From contig NZ_CP108100.1 of the NCBI RefSeq assembly GCF_036195045.1, positions 3,100,001-3,164,000 on the forward strand: 64,000 bases of DNA, written 5' to 3'. Both the position numbers and the translations under genes were made by a program. Under the pieces are notes generated by a model. It was not told where the DNA came from. It searched no databases and saw only the letters and a program-made list of their open reading frames with translations. The number at the start of each line of letters is the position of its first letter. The first letter of the stretch is position 1. The DNA comes from Streptomyces sp. NBC_00236. Its GTDB lineage: Bacteria > Actinomycetota > Actinomycetes > Streptomycetales > Streptomycetaceae. Shown here in pieces: positions 17,632 through 25,949 of this stretch.

Positions 17632-18049
17632 GTGCGCCCCTCGTCTGTTTCTTGCGTCCCCGTGATGCGGCCGTTATCGAATCGGCCGAACGACACGAGT
17701 GAAATTACAAGTGTGTAGCTTCGGGCCAGTCAAGCTCAGATCTGCTATTGGACCCGGTATTCACTCTGCGGAACCAAGCGTATGCGTAAAGTGTTCAAAT
17801 CACCAAAAACCTGACATATGCCAGAGGTTTCGTCACGCTCTCGCCCGCCACAGGGAAGAACTCCCGGGAGGGCGCACACGTTGCGATTCGATCACTGAAG
17901 CGATCAAGATCACAGTCGGGTCACAGGGGCTCGACCACGTTTGATGCGGCGGTTGTTGCGCCATGTCTCCGGTGCGGGAGGTGCATAAACCTTTCTCCGC
18001 ATGGAGTAACCGGATGAGGTGAAACATTGCCCCCAAATCGGGCATTGGG
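17632..18049. promoter_or_regulatory. whiB upstream regulatory region
   Basis: 418 bp without a convincing gene. GAGTGAA (17697-17703) and its inverse TTCACTC (17761-17767) are 57 bp apart and resemble half sites of the BldD-type AGTGA(N)TCACC box; BldD is known to target whiB in Streptomyces. GGCCG (17669-17673) and CGGCC (17683-17687) form another inverted pair near the expected promoter. At 18032-18049 CCCAA and TTGGG bracket 8 bp, just before the -35 of the leader-ORF promoter. All assignments are by eye. Confidence 0.4.
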
Positions 18050-18079
18050 TTGACAGTCGGCGATTCTCCGGCTCTCCTT
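18050..18079 (+). promoter_or_regulatory. Promoter of the Cys-rich leader ORF
   Basis: TTGACA at 18050-18055 is a consensus -35. Seventeen bases on, TCTCCT (18073-18078) is a weak -10, placing the transcription start close to the ATG at 18086, consistent with a leaderless short ORF. The inverted repeat CCCAA/TTGGG (18032-18049) abuts the -35 and could be an operator. Confidence 0.5.
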
Positions 18080-18085
18080 GATGTC

Positions 18086-18181
18086 ATGCCAGCGACCTCA
18101 GCCATGCGCACCACCCACATCCGTGGGTTCCGCAGCGCTGTCCAGGCCCGCTGTTGCTGTTCCAGCTGTCTCAGCTGTTGA
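18086..18181 (+). CDS. Cys-rich leader peptide (31 aa) upstream of cysteine dioxygenase
   Basis: ATG at 18086, a second in-frame ATG at 18104, TGA at 18179-18181. The peptide starts MPATSAMRTTHIRG and ends ARCCCSSCLSC, so five of the last nine residues are Cys (codons at 18152, 18155, 18158, 18167 and 18176). No Shine-Dalgarno precedes it and the promoter geometry fits a leaderless transcript starting at or near the ATG. The stop is 156 nt before the cysteine dioxygenase start. Leaderless poly-Cys short ORFs are known cysteine-responsive attenuators in mycobacteria, and Cys-rich leader peptides precede sulfur genes in Streptomyces. Function as a cis regulator is inference; a tiny secreted peptide is less likely. 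Confidence 0.65.
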   Translation: MPATSAMRTTHIRGFRSAVQARCCCSSCLSC

Positions 18182-18204
18182 AGCCCCCGCGCTCCAGCCC
18201 GACA

Positions 18205-18325
18205 CAGCTCCTCCCGGACCTCCGGGCCCTCCCCCACGCGGCTTCCCGCCTCTGCGGTCACCCGGTCCCCCAGGTCCTGCGACACCCCTGCATCCGCACA
18301 GCACCACTTGCACCCCTGCCGAGGA
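18205..18325 (+). promoter_or_regulatory. Attenuator/ribosome-site region between leader ORF and cysteine dioxygenase
   Basis: CCCGGA (18213-18218) and TCCGGG (18221-18226) form a tight hairpin. TCCTC (18209-18213) is complementary to the gene's Shine-Dalgarno GAGGA (18321-18325). Within the leader's Cys codons, CAGCTG occurs at 18163-18168 and 18172-18177 and can pair with itself or with CAGCT at 18205-18209. These alternatives would let ribosome position on the leader alter access to the downstream ribosome site. No folding was computed. Confidence 0.4.
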
Positions 18326-18337
18326 ACCACCGCACCC

Positions 18338-18826
18338 ATGAACAGCGACAGCGACCTCCAGATCGCCGGCGACCTCCTTGAGGTCCAGCACCTCCTGCGC
18401 CCCGCCCGCGAGCACCCCTCCACCGTCGCGGAATTCGTCGGGCTCGCCCGCGCCATCGCCGCCGACCGCTCCCAGTGGGCCCACCTGGTCCAGTACGACG
18501 CCACCACCCGCTGGTACCACCGACTCCGCACCGGACCCGGCTACGAGATCTGGCTGCTCAGCTGGGTCCCCGGCCAGGGCAGCGGCCTGCACGACCACGG
18601 GCCGTCCTCCGGCGTACTCACCGTGCTGGAAGGCGAACTGACCGAACGTACGGACCGCGGCCGGCGGAATCTGGATGCCGGTGCCCAGCGGGTCTTCGCC
18701 CCCGGCTACGTCCACGAAGTGGCCAACGACTCCCTGGAACCGGCCGTCAGCCTGCACGTCTACTACCCGGGCCTGACCGACATGCCGATGCACGCCACCC
18801 AGTGCGCGGCGGCCGTGGCCCTCTGA
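18338..18826 (+). CDS. Cysteine dioxygenase family protein (cupin)
   Basis: 162 residues, ATG 18338 with GAGGA 12 nt upstream. It is a cupin of the bacterial thiol dioxygenase type: WLLSWVPGQGSGLHDHGPSSG supplies two iron-ligand histidines (HDH at ~88-90) with the preceding glycine loop, and FAPGYVHEVANDS supplies the third. The family oxidises cysteine, or in some members 3-mercaptopropionate, to the sulfinate using Fe(II) and O2 in the cytosol. The substrate is not settled by sequence, but the Cys-rich leader ORF upstream supports a cysteine-linked role. It is divergent from whiB and 122 nt before fbiA. Confidence 0.88.
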   Translation: MNSDSDLQIAGDLLEVQHLLRPAREHPSTVAEFVGLARAIAADRSQWAHLVQYDATTRWYHRLRTGPGYEIWLLSWVPGQGSGLHDHGPSSGVLTVLEGELTERTDRGRRNLDAGAQRVFAPGYVHEVANDSLEPAVSLHVYYPGLTDMPMHATQCAAAVAL

Positions 18827-18866
18827 GGCCCGCCGCCAACAACCGTCCCCCGCCACCACCCACAAG

Positions 18867-18938
18867 GATCAGGCTTCGCCTGACAGTCCCACCCGTCACC
18901 CACCACCACCCCGACAACGATCAGGCTTCGCCTGACAG
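18867..18938. repeat. Pair of 20-bp palindromic direct repeats upstream of fbiA
   Basis: Identical 20-bp copies at 18867-18886 and 18919-18938, each carrying TCAGGC-TTC-GCCTGA. The 52-bp period is close to five helical turns. They occupy the gap between the cysteine dioxygenase stop and fbiA, the second ending 10 nt before the fbiA ATG. They could be operators or small hairpins. Confidence 0.85.
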
Positions 18939-18948
18939 ACTGTTTCGC

Positions 18949-19905
18949 ATGCGCATTGTGGTTCTGGCCGGCGGTATCGGTGGTGCTCGTTTTCTGCGTG
19001 GCCTCAAGGAGGCCGCGCCCGACGCGGACATCACGGTGATCGGCAACACCGGTGACGACATCCATCTGTTCGGCCTCAAGGTCTGCCCCGACCTCGACAC
19101 CGTGATGTACACCCTCGGCGGTGGCATCAACGAGGAGCAGGGCTGGGGCCGTACCGACGAGAGCTTCCACGTCAAGGAGGAACTCGCGGCGTACGGCGTC
19201 GGCCCCGAGTGGTTCGGGCTCGGCGACCGTGACTTCGCCACCCACATCGTCCGCACGCAGATGCTCGGCGCGGGCTATCCGCTGAGCGCCGTCACCGAGG
19301 CGCTCTGCGCCCGCTGGAAGCCGGGGGTCCGGCTGCTGCCGATGTCCGACGACCGGGTCGAGACGCATGTGGCGGTCGACGTCGACGGCGAGAGCCGCGC
19401 CATCCACTTCCAGGAGTACTGGGTGAAGCTGCGCGCCTCCGTCCCCGCGCAGGCGATCGTGCCCGTCGGCGCCGAGCAGGCGAAGCCGGCACCGGGCGTC
19501 CTGGAGGCCCTCGCGGAGACCGACGTCATCCTCTTCCCGCCGTCAAACCCTGTGGTGTCCGTCGGGACGATCCTCGCCGTGCCCGGGATCCGGGAGGCCA
19601 TCGCCGAGGCCGGAGTGCCGGTTGTCGGCCTCTCCCCCATCGTCGGTGACGCACCCGTGCGCGGGATGGCGGACAAGGTACTCGCCGCGGTGGGCGTCGA
19701 GTCGACGGCAGCGGCCGTCGCCCAGCACTACGGGTCCGGGCTTCTCGACGGCTGGCTCGTCGACACCGTGGACGCGGGTGCGGTGGACGAGGTGGAGGCG
19801 GCGGGCATCCGCTGCCGTTCCGTCCCGCTGATGATGACCGATGCCGCCGCGACCGCCGCGATGGCACGGCAGGCGCTGGCGCTTGCCGAGGAGGTACGGG
19901 GATGA
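18949..19905 (+). CDS. fbiA: 2-phospho-L-lactate transferase (coenzyme F420 biosynthesis, CofD/FbiA)
   Basis: 318 residues, ATG 18949. It joins the activated lactyl/enolpyruvyl phosphate donor to 7,8-didemethyl-8-hydroxy-5-deazariboflavin (Fo), giving F420-0 or its dehydro form. The N-terminus [16 protein letters not shown] is the nucleotide-binding loop, and [19 protein letters not shown] is the family hallmark that contacts Fo and metal. [14 protein letters not shown] and the [13 protein letters not shown] segment are also diagnostic. Its stop overlaps the fbiB start (ATGA), implying coupling. No clear Shine-Dalgarno is seen and the palindromic repeats lie just upstream. FbiA sits next to whiB, as in mycobacteria. 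Confidence 0.95.
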   Translation: MRIVVLAGGIGGARFLRGLKEAAPDADITVIGNTGDDIHLFGLKVCPDLDTVMYTLGGGINEEQGWGRTDESFHVKEELAAYGVGPEWFGLGDRDFATHIVRTQMLGAGYPLSAVTEALCARWKPGVRLLPMSDDRVETHVAVDVDGESRAIHFQEYWVKLRASVPAQAIVPVGAEQAKPAPGVLEALAETDVILFPPSNPVVSVGTILAVPGIREAIAEAGVPVVGLSPIVGDAPVRGMADKVLAAVGVESTAAAVAQHYGSGLLDGWLVDTVDAGAVDEVEAAGIRCRSVPLMMTDAAATAAMARQALALAEEVRG

Positions 19906-21221
19906 GCGCCGCCGAGCCGGACGCCACGCCGTCCTACCGGGTGTGGGCGCTGCCCGGGATGCCCGAGGTGCGGGCCGGGGACGACCTCGCGAAACTGATC
20001 GCCGCCACCGAGCCGGGTCTTGCCGACGGTGACGTGCTGCTCGTCACCTCGAAGATCGTCTCCAAGGCCGAGGGCCGGATCGTCGAGGCCACCGACCGGG
20101 AGGCGGCGATCGACGCCGAGACGGTACGGGTGGTGGCGCGGCGCGGCACGCTGCGCATCGTGGAGAACCGGCAGGGCCTGGTGATGGCCGCCGCCGGGGT
20201 CGACGCGTCGAACACCCCCGCCGGGACGGTCCTACTGCTGCCCGAGGACCCTGACGCCTCGGCGCGGGCGATCAGGCAGGGGCTGCGGGACACGCTCGGC
20301 GTCGATGTCGGTGTCGTCGTCACGGACACCTTCGGGCGGCCGTGGCGCAACGGGCTGACCGATGTCGCGATCGGCGCGGCCGGGGTGCGGGTGCTGGACG
20401 ATCTGCGGGGCGGCAGCGACGCGTACGGCAATCCGCTGAGCGCGACCGTGGTCGCCACCGCGGACGAGCTGGCCTCGGCCGGTGACCTGGTCAAGGGCAA
20501 GGCGGACGGGCTGCCCGTCGCGGTCGTGCGGGGGCTCGGACATGTCATGGACCCGGCCGATGCCGACGGGGCCCGCGCGATGGTGCGGGTCGCGGCCGAC
20601 GACATGTTCCGGCTGGGCACGTCCGAAGCGGTGCGGGAGGCGGTGACCCAGCGGCGTACGGTCCGCGAGTTCACCGACGAGCCGGTGGACCCGGGGGCGG
20701 TGCGGCGTGCGGTGGCCGCGGCGGTGACGGCGCCCGCGCCGCATCACACGACGCCGTGGCGGTTCGTGCTGCTGGAGTCGCCGGAGTCCCGGACCCGGCT
20801 GCTGGACGCGATGCGGGACGCGTGGATCGCGGACCTGCGGCGGGACGGCAAGAGCGAGGAGTCGATCGCGCGGCGGGTGAAGCGGGGCGATGTGCTGCGC
20901 CGGGCGCCGTATCTGGTGGTGCCGTGCATGGTGATGGACGGCTCCCACACGTACGGGGACGCGCGGCGGGACGGGGCGGAGCGCGAGATGTTCGTGGTCG
21001 CCGCGGGCGCCGGCATCCAGAACTTCCTGGTGGCGCTGGCGGGCGAGCGGCTGGGCTCGGCGTGGGTGTCCTCGACGATGTTCTGCCGGGACGTCGTGCG
21101 GGAGGTGCTGTCGTTGCCCGCGTCGTGGGATCCGCTGGGCGCGGTGGCCGTGGGGCGGGCGGTGGAGGCGCCGACGCCTCGTGCGGGGCGCGATGCGGAG
21201 GGGTTTGTCGCGGTGCGGTGA
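19902..21221 (+). CDS. fbiB: Coenzyme F420-0:L-glutamate ligase fused to nitroreductase-like domain (FbiB)
   Basis: 439 residues, ATG 19902 overlapping the fbiA stop by four bases. Residues ~12-245 are the CofE gamma-glutamyl ligase that adds glutamates to F420-0 using GTP ([34 protein letters not shown] with its metal-site Asp; [13 protein letters not shown]). Residues ~250-430 are a nitroreductase-fold domain ([55 protein letters not shown]) that in mycobacterial FbiB binds FMN/F420, extends the tail and reduces dehydro-F420-0. The two-domain length is standard for actinobacteria, so this is not a new fusion. Confidence 0.95.
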   Translation: MSAAEPDATPSYRVWALPGMPEVRAGDDLAKLIAATEPGLADGDVLLVTSKIVSKAEGRIVEATDREAAIDAETVRVVARRGTLRIVENRQGLVMAAAGVDASNTPAGTVLLLPEDPDASARAIRQGLRDTLGVDVGVVVTDTFGRPWRNGLTDVAIGAAGVRVLDDLRGGSDAYGNPLSATVVATADELASAGDLVKGKADGLPVAVVRGLGHVMDPADADGARAMVRVAADDMFRLGTSEAVREAVTQRRTVREFTDEPVDPGAVRRAVAAAVTAPAPHHTTPWRFVLLESPESRTRLLDAMRDAWIADLRRDGKSEESIARRVKRGDVLRRAPYLVVPCMVMDGSHTYGDARRDGAEREMFVVAAGAGIQNFLVALAGERLGSAWVSSTMFCRDVVREVLSLPASWDPLGAVAVGRAVEAPTPRAGRDAEGFVAVR

Positions 21222-21246
21222 GGCGGTGGCCTGTGCGGTGTGGTTT

Positions 21247-21400
21247 CGGGGCGCTGCCCCGGACCCCGGTCCTCAATCGCCGGACGGGCTTGAATGGGCC
21301 GCCCCAGTCCGCGAAGCAACCCGGACAGGCCTGATTTGGCCGCCCCGGACCGCGAAAGAAGTCGGGCAGGGCCGATGGGGGGGCGCCCAGGTCCGGCCGG
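21247..21400. repeat. Composite Streptomyces intergenic repeat (second copy)
   Basis: The head ggcgctgccccggaccccggt, a tcctcaa block and cgccgga are followed by two repeated modules (ggcttgaatgggccgcccc and ggcctgatttggccgcccc) and g(t/a)ccgcgaa spacers. The layout matches 8531-8710. It fills the gap between fbiB and the convergent DNA glycosylase gene and may also act in termination. Confidence 0.7.
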
Positions 21401-21416
21401 CGAGCCGGGCGGCCTT

Positions 21417-22400
21417 CTACAGGCGGGCGATGTTGCGCGGTTGCATGCGGGGGGCGCGGCGGGGTGGGGTGTTGTCCGAGAGCATGATCAGGCGGGTGGC
21501 CCGGTGGCGTTGGCCCTCGTACGGGGCGAGCAGGGTCAGCATCTCCTCGTCGTCGGCGTTCCGGTTGCCGGCCAGCGCGTGGCCGACGATGCCGGGCAGG
21601 TGGAGGTCGCCGACCGTCACCGCGTCCGCCGCGCCGTTCGCCCGCTGGAGGGTCTCGGCGGCCGTCCAGGGGCCGATGCCGGGGATCGCCTGGAGACGGG
21701 TCATGGCCTCGGGCAGGGCCATGGCGGACGCCTCCTCCATGCGGCGGGCCACCCGGACCGCGCGCAGGATCGTCGCCGAGCGCTTGCTGTCCACGCCCGC
21801 GCGGTGCCACTCCCAGGACGGGATCAGCGACCAGGTGCGGGCGTCCGGCATGACGTAGAGGCCGTACTCCTGAGGGCCCGGCGCCGGCTCTCCGTACGTA
21901 CGGACCAGCAGCCGCCAGGCGCGGTACGCCTCGTCCGTGGTGACCTTCTGCTCCAGCACCGACGGGATCAGGGACTCCAGCACCAGGCCGGTGCGCAGCA
22001 GTCGCAGGCCCGGGCGGCGGTGGTGGGTCAGGGCGAGCAGCCGGTGGCGCGGGGTGAAGGCCTCCGGCTCGTCCGACGCGCCGAGCAGGGTCGGCAGCTG
22101 GTCCAGCAGCCAGGACGCACCGGGCCCCCAGGCCGCGGCCTCGATCCGGCTGTCGCGGGCGACGACGTGGAGGGTGCCGGGGCCCGCGGGGGTGCGGCTG
22201 GCCCGGCGGACGGAGCCGTCCGCGGACATCCGGAACGTGGGGTCGGCGGGGCCACGGCGCAGCGGGCCGAGGACGAGCCGCAGGTCGAGCGGGCCCGTCG
22301 GGGTCCAGTCGCGGGTCAGCGGCGCCGGAACGGGCGTCGCCGCCGCCTGGTGCGGGACGGCCGCGCGCGGGGCGCTGCGTGGAGCGAATCGTCCTGCCAC
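21417..22400 (-). CDS. DNA-3-methyladenine glycosylase-like HhH-GPD protein
   Basis: 327 residues, start GTG 22400 (VAGRFAPRSAP) with GAGGA eight bases upstream; the open frame continues to 22823 but would overlap the next gene. The C-terminal half has the helix-hairpin-helix LQAIPGIGPWTAAETLQRANG (~245-265) followed by the catalytic aspartate in DAVTVGDLHLP, as in AlkA-type glycosylases. LVLESLIPSVLEQKVTTDEAYRAWRLLV is the helical core entry. It would excise alkylated bases in base-excision repair. It is in the same strand run as the guanylyltransferase (89-nt gap) and converges on fbiB. Confidence 0.88.
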   Translation of the reverse strand: MAGRFAPRSAPRAAVPHQAAATPVPAPLTRDWTPTGPLDLRLVLGPLRRGPADPTFRMSADGSVRRASRTPAGPGTLHVVARDSRIEAAAWGPGASWLLDQLPTLLGASDEPEAFTPRHRLLALTHHRRPGLRLLRTGLVLESLIPSVLEQKVTTDEAYRAWRLLVRTYGEPAPGPQEYGLYVMPDARTWSLIPSWEWHRAGVDSKRSATILRAVRVARRMEEASAMALPEAMTRLQAIPGIGPWTAAETLQRANGAADAVTVGDLHLPGIVGHALAGNRNADDEEMLTLLAPYEGQRHRATRLIMLSDNTPPRRAPRMQPRNIARL

Positions 22401-22489
22401 GAATGAGGTCCTCGGTAGTCGGGGGTGCCTGTCGAGGGTACGGCGGATTCCGGCCACTCGGGGAGTCCACGGCGGAGTGGCCGGGCCGG

Positions 22490-23581
22490 TCATTCGTCCG
22501 AGGAGAACCGCACCGAGGCGGCGGGCAGGTGCGCCCCGCACCAGATGCGGACGCCGTCGCGCAGTTCGTTGTCGGCGCCGACCTTGGCCCCGTCGCCGAC
22601 GACCGCGCCCACCAGCACCGTACGGCTGCCGATTCTGGCCCCGGCTCCGACCATGGAGTCCGTGATCACGGCGCCCGGTTCGACGACGGCGCCCGCGAGC
22701 ACGGTGGAGCCGTCGATCCTGGCGCCCGCGCCGATGACGGCGTCGGCGCCGATGACCGTACCGCCGGAGAGTTTCGCGTCGGGGGCGACGGAGGCGGTCG
22801 GCAGGACGAGGCGGTCGCCGCACCGGCCGGGGACGGCAGGGGACGGCGCGCGGCCGAGGACCAGGTCGGCGGAGCCGCGTATGAACGCCTGGGGAGTACC
22901 GAGATCCAGCCAGTACGTGGAGTCGACCATGCCCTGGAGGTGTGCGCCGTCGGCGAGGAGTCCGGGGAAGGTCTCGCGTTCCACGGAGACCGGGCGGCCT
23001 GCCGGGATGGTGTCGATGACCGATCTGCGGAAGATGTACGCCCCCGCGTTGATCTGGTCGGTGACGATCTCCTCGGGTGTCTGCGGCTTCTCCAGGAACG
23101 CGGTGACCCGGCCGGTGTCGTCCGTCGGTACGAGGCCGAAAGCGCGCGGGTCGTCGACCCGGGTCAGGTGGAGGGAGACGTCCGCTCCGGAGTCGGTGTG
23201 CGTGGTGACCAGGGCACGGATGTCGAGGCCGGTGAGGATGTCGCCGTTGAAGATGAGGACCGGTTCGTCCGGGCCCGAGGTGAGCCGCCGGGCGACGTTG
23301 CGGATGGCGCCGCCGGTGCCGAGCGGTTCGCGTTCGGTGACGTACTCGATGTGGAGGCCGAGCGACGAACCGTCACCGAAGTACGGCTCGAAGACCTCCG
23401 CCAGGTACGACGTCGCGAGGACGATGTGCTCGACCCCGGCGGCCCGGGCACGCGCCAGCTGGTGCGTGAGGAAGGGGACGCCCGCTGCCGGAACCATGGG
23501 TTTCGGAGTGTGCACCGTGAGCGGGCGCAGCCGGGTTCCCTTGCCGCCGACCAGGAGGATCGCTTCTTTTGCCTCTGTCAC
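22490..23581 (-). CDS. Mannose-1-phosphate guanylyltransferase-like nucleotidyltransferase
   Basis: 363 residues from GTG 23581 (MTEAKEAILLVGG), with AGGAAG upstream. The N-terminal Rossmann-like nucleotidyltransferase domain has LVGGKGTRLRPLTVHTPKPM (nucleotide and phosphate loop) and a metal-site Asp in IFNGDILTGLD (~112-122). The C-terminal ~100 residues are a left-handed beta-helix of hexapeptide repeats (AVIGAGARIDGSTVLAGAVV). This architecture fits GDP-mannose pyrophosphorylase of the actinobacterial Rv3264c type, matching manA and manB upstream. A UDP-glucose or dTDP-glucose specificity cannot be excluded by eye. It ends 89 nt before the DNA glycosylase gene. Confidence 0.87.
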   Translation of the reverse strand: MTEAKEAILLVGGKGTRLRPLTVHTPKPMVPAAGVPFLTHQLARARAAGVEHIVLATSYLAEVFEPYFGDGSSLGLHIEYVTEREPLGTGGAIRNVARRLTSGPDEPVLIFNGDILTGLDIRALVTTHTDSGADVSLHLTRVDDPRAFGLVPTDDTGRVTAFLEKPQTPEEIVTDQINAGAYIFRRSVIDTIPAGRPVSVERETFPGLLADGAHLQGMVDSTYWLDLGTPQAFIRGSADLVLGRAPSPAVPGRCGDRLVLPTASVAPDAKLSGGTVIGADAVIGAGARIDGSTVLAGAVVEPGAVITDSMVGAGARIGSRTVLVGAVVGDGAKVGADNELRDGVRIWCGAHLPAASVRFSSDE

Positions 23582-23732
23582 AGCACTGTCTCTGCTTCCT
23601 GCTGGGGCCGGGCCGACGAACAACCGCTTCTTTCGGCTGGCCAGTGTATGCAGACCGGTGGAGGGGTCCTCCGGTCAGCAGCCCGCAGCAGGTCTCCGGC
23701 GCGTCCGGCGCCGGTTCACGGCTCCTTGCGCG

Positions 23733-25061
23733 TCAGCGGCCCTGCAGTTTGGCCGAACTGGTCCGGGCCGTGCCGAGCTTCTTGTAGAGACGCGCTCCGG
23801 GGCATTCGGTTGCGAATCCGTCCCGGTGGCCGGAGATGACGTTGAGTTTGACCTTCTTGCCCTTCTTGTACTTGTTGCTGCCGCCCGAGGTCAGGGTGAC
23901 CTTGCCCTTCGGGTTGGCGCCGAACAGGCCGAGCTTCCAGGCGGTGAGCTTGGAGACGGCGTTGACGGCGGCGGCCGGCGGGTTCGACTTGGTGAAGGTC
24001 CCCAGCACGGCGATGCCCATGGTGTTGGTGTTGAAGCCGAGGGTGTGCGCGCCCATGACGGCCTTCGTCACGCCGCCGGCGCGGCCCTCGTAGATGTTTC
24101 CGCACTTGTCGACGGCGAAGTTGTAGCCGATGTCGCGCCAGCCGCTGCTCTTGACGTGGTAGCGGTAGATGCCGCGCAGGACCGAGGGCGCCTGGGAGCA
24201 CTTGTAGTTGTTGCCGGTGGCGCTGTGGTGGATGAAGGCGGCCTTGACGCTCTTCGTGTACGCGAAGCCGCTCTCGCGGAGCTTCTCGTCGGCGCCCCAG
24301 CCCTTGCGGGTGACGATGCGCGGCCGGGGGCCGATGTACGGCTTGGCGGCGGGCGCGAGGCCGGCGGCCTCCTCGGTCTCGGCCCGGCTCAGGGCGGGGA
24401 GCACGGTGGCTCCGAGCGAGCCGGCGCGGTCGGCGCCCGCCGCGCCGGTGGCGGGGAGTTCCTGCGGGTCCTTGCCGGGGTCGACGAGTTCCAGGTGCAG
24501 GCCGGCGGGCAGCGGCACGGGGGCCTCTGCGCTGTCGCCGGGGCCGGGGGTCTCGGGGCGTACCCGGACCTCGACGCCGTCGGAGTCGCCGACCCAGAGC
24601 GGGGCGGTGGAGCCGCGGGCGGCGCCCGAGTCGCGCTCGGCGGTCCCGGCGTCGGCGGAGTGCTCGGCGTTGTGCGTCTCCAGGTCCTGCCAGTCGGACC
24701 AGCGGTCGGTGCCGGTGGCCCGGGTGCGGACCTGGGCGGTGCCGTGGAGTTCGGTGTCCACGTCGTCCCAGACGACGCCGACCAGGGAGAACGGCTGGAC
24801 GTCACGCTCGGGCAGTCCTTGTTCGGCTGCCGCGGCGGCGGGTGTGCCGGTGGCCCGTACGGAGGGTGAGGCCAGCGGGTTCAGGGCCAGGGACTGCGTC
24901 GAACCGGGCACTTCGGCCGGTCCGGACGCCTCGGCGGGAACGGATCCCGCGGTGACCGGGTGGGCGGGGGTGTCGGGGGCGGCGCCCGCGGGCGCGGCGA
25001 GCGGCAGTACGAGAGCTGCCGCGCAGGTGACACCAATGGAGGATGCAATGAAGGCACGCAT
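23733..25061 (-). CDS. Secreted N-acetylmuramoyl-L-alanine amidase / peptidoglycan recognition protein
   Basis: 442 residues, start ATG 25061 (MRAFIASSIGVTCAAALVLPL) with AGGAT upstream; the frame stays open to 27698 only as a shadow of the LCP genes. A signal peptide covers ~1-28. A long Pro/Ala/Glu-rich, strand-containing middle (~30-265) precedes the PGRP/amidase_2 domain (~270-430). Zinc-site residues are visible in FIHHSATGNNY, the AHTLGFNTNTMGIAVLG region and SGHRDGFATECPG. It would cleave the amide bond between muramic acid and L-alanine outside the cell. Divergent from the TIGR03089 gene, 138 bp between starts. Confidence 0.9.
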   Translation of the reverse strand: MRAFIASSIGVTCAAALVLPLAAPAGAAPDTPAHPVTAGSVPAEASGPAEVPGSTQSLALNPLASPSVRATGTPAAAAAEQGLPERDVQPFSLVGVVWDDVDTELHGTAQVRTRATGTDRWSDWQDLETHNAEHSADAGTAERDSGAARGSTAPLWVGDSDGVEVRVRPETPGPGDSAEAPVPLPAGLHLELVDPGKDPQELPATGAAGADRAGSLGATVLPALSRAETEEAAGLAPAAKPYIGPRPRIVTRKGWGADEKLRESGFAYTKSVKAAFIHHSATGNNYKCSQAPSVLRGIYRYHVKSSGWRDIGYNFAVDKCGNIYEGRAGGVTKAVMGAHTLGFNTNTMGIAVLGTFTKSNPPAAAVNAVSKLTAWKLGLFGANPKGKVTLTSGGSNKYKKGKKVKLNVISGHRDGFATECPGARLYKKLGTARTSSAKLQGR

Positions 25062-25186
25062 ACAGATGATCCTGGGCACAAGCGCACCACTCCGGCGACC
25101 CGGACTTTTCCGTCCAATTGACGGCTCGTCTGCCGAACCGGTGTACGCGGCTCCCGCCGCACCCGGCCCACCCCGGCACCGCCGCG

Positions 25187-25199
25187 TAACCTTCTGCGA
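25187..25199 (+). promoter_or_regulatory. -10 element of a leaderless transcript
   Basis: TAACCT at 25187-25192 is followed by seven bases and the ATG at 25200. No Shine-Dalgarno is present, so mRNA probably starts at the A of the ATG. Confidence 0.5.
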
Positions 25200-25949
25200 A
25201 TGAACGCCAGCGACCGCACCCCTGCCGACCTGCTGCGTTCCGCGCTTGCCGCGGACCCGGCCCGCCCCATGGTCACTTTCTACGACGACGCCACCGGAGA
25301 GCGCGTCGAACTGTCGGTGGCCACCTTCGCCAATTGGGTGGCCAAGACGGCGAACCTGTTGCAGGGCGACCTCGCCGCCGAGCCCGGCGACCGGCTCGCG
25401 CTGCTGCTGCCCGCGCACTGGCAGTCCGCGGTCTGGCTGCTGGCCTGTGCCTCGGTCGGCGTGGTCGCCGATGTCCAGGGAGATCCCGCCGCCGCCGATC
25501 TCGTCGTCTCCGGGCCGGACAGCCTGGACGCCGCGCGGGCCTGCCGCGGCGAGCGGATCGCGCTGGCACTGCGCCCGCTGGGCGGGAGGTTCCCACAGGC
25601 TCCCGAGGGCTTCGCGGACTACGCCGTCGAGGTGCCGGGCCAGGGCGACCGGTTCGCCCCGTTCGCGCCCGTCGACCCGGACGGACCGGCGCTGACCGTG
25701 GGCGGCGTGGGGTTCACCGGGGCGGAGCTGGTCGCGCGGGCTCGCGAGGACGGTGCGGCGCTGGGCCTGGGCGCCGGATCGCGGCTGCTGTCGGGGCGTA
25801 CGTACGACACCTGGGACGGTCTCAGCGCGGGGCTCTTCGCACCGCTCGCCACCGGGGGTTCCGTGGTCCTGTGCCGGCACCTCGGGCAACTGGGCGAGGA
25901 CGGGCTGGCGCAGCGCGTCGAGAGCGAGCGGGTCACGCTGAGCGTGTGA
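25200..25949 (+). CDS. TIGR03089 family protein (AMP-binding-enzyme-like remnant fold)
   Basis: 249 residues, ATG 25200, probably leaderless. It resembles the N-terminal part of acyl-CoA synthetases/AMP-binding enzymes (TFYDDATGERVELSVATFANWVAKTANLL; LALLLPAHWQSAVWLLACASVG) but lacks the C-terminal lid and the canonical P-loop, so catalysis is doubtful. This is the TIGR03089 family, found beside LCP genes in actinobacteria (Rv3268 next to Rv3267, from memory). It lies between the divergent amidase and the LCP cluster, so an envelope-linked role is inferred. Length is normal for the family; it is not a truncation. Confidence 0.85.
   Translation: MNASDRTPADLLRSALAADPARPMVTFYDDATGERVELSVATFANWVAKTANLLQGDLAAEPGDRLALLLPAHWQSAVWLLACASVGVVADVQGDPAAADLVVSGPDSLDAARACRGERIALALRPLGGRFPQAPEGFADYAVEVPGQGDRFAPFAPVDPDGPALTVGGVGFTGAELVARAREDGAALGLGAGSRLLSGRTYDTWDGLSAGLFAPLATGGSVVLCRHLGQLGEDGLAQRVESERVTLSV

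Noticed and set aside
18104-18181. The Cys-rich short ORF as a secreted peptide, RiPP precursor or metallothionein
   Set aside because: No export, protease, lanthipeptide or thiopeptide genes nearby. Promoter-to-start geometry and position before a sulfur gene fit a cis leader better.
18098-18865. A 255-codon minus-strand open frame covering the leader ORF and cysteine dioxygenase
   Set aside because: Gly/Val-rich shadow. The cupin iron-ligand motifs are on the plus strand and no ribosome site fits.
22425-24869. An 814-codon plus-strand open frame over the guanylyltransferase and amidase genes
   Set aside because: Antisense shadow. Translation is Arg/Ser/Pro-rich low complexity with no domain, while both minus-strand genes carry clear motifs.
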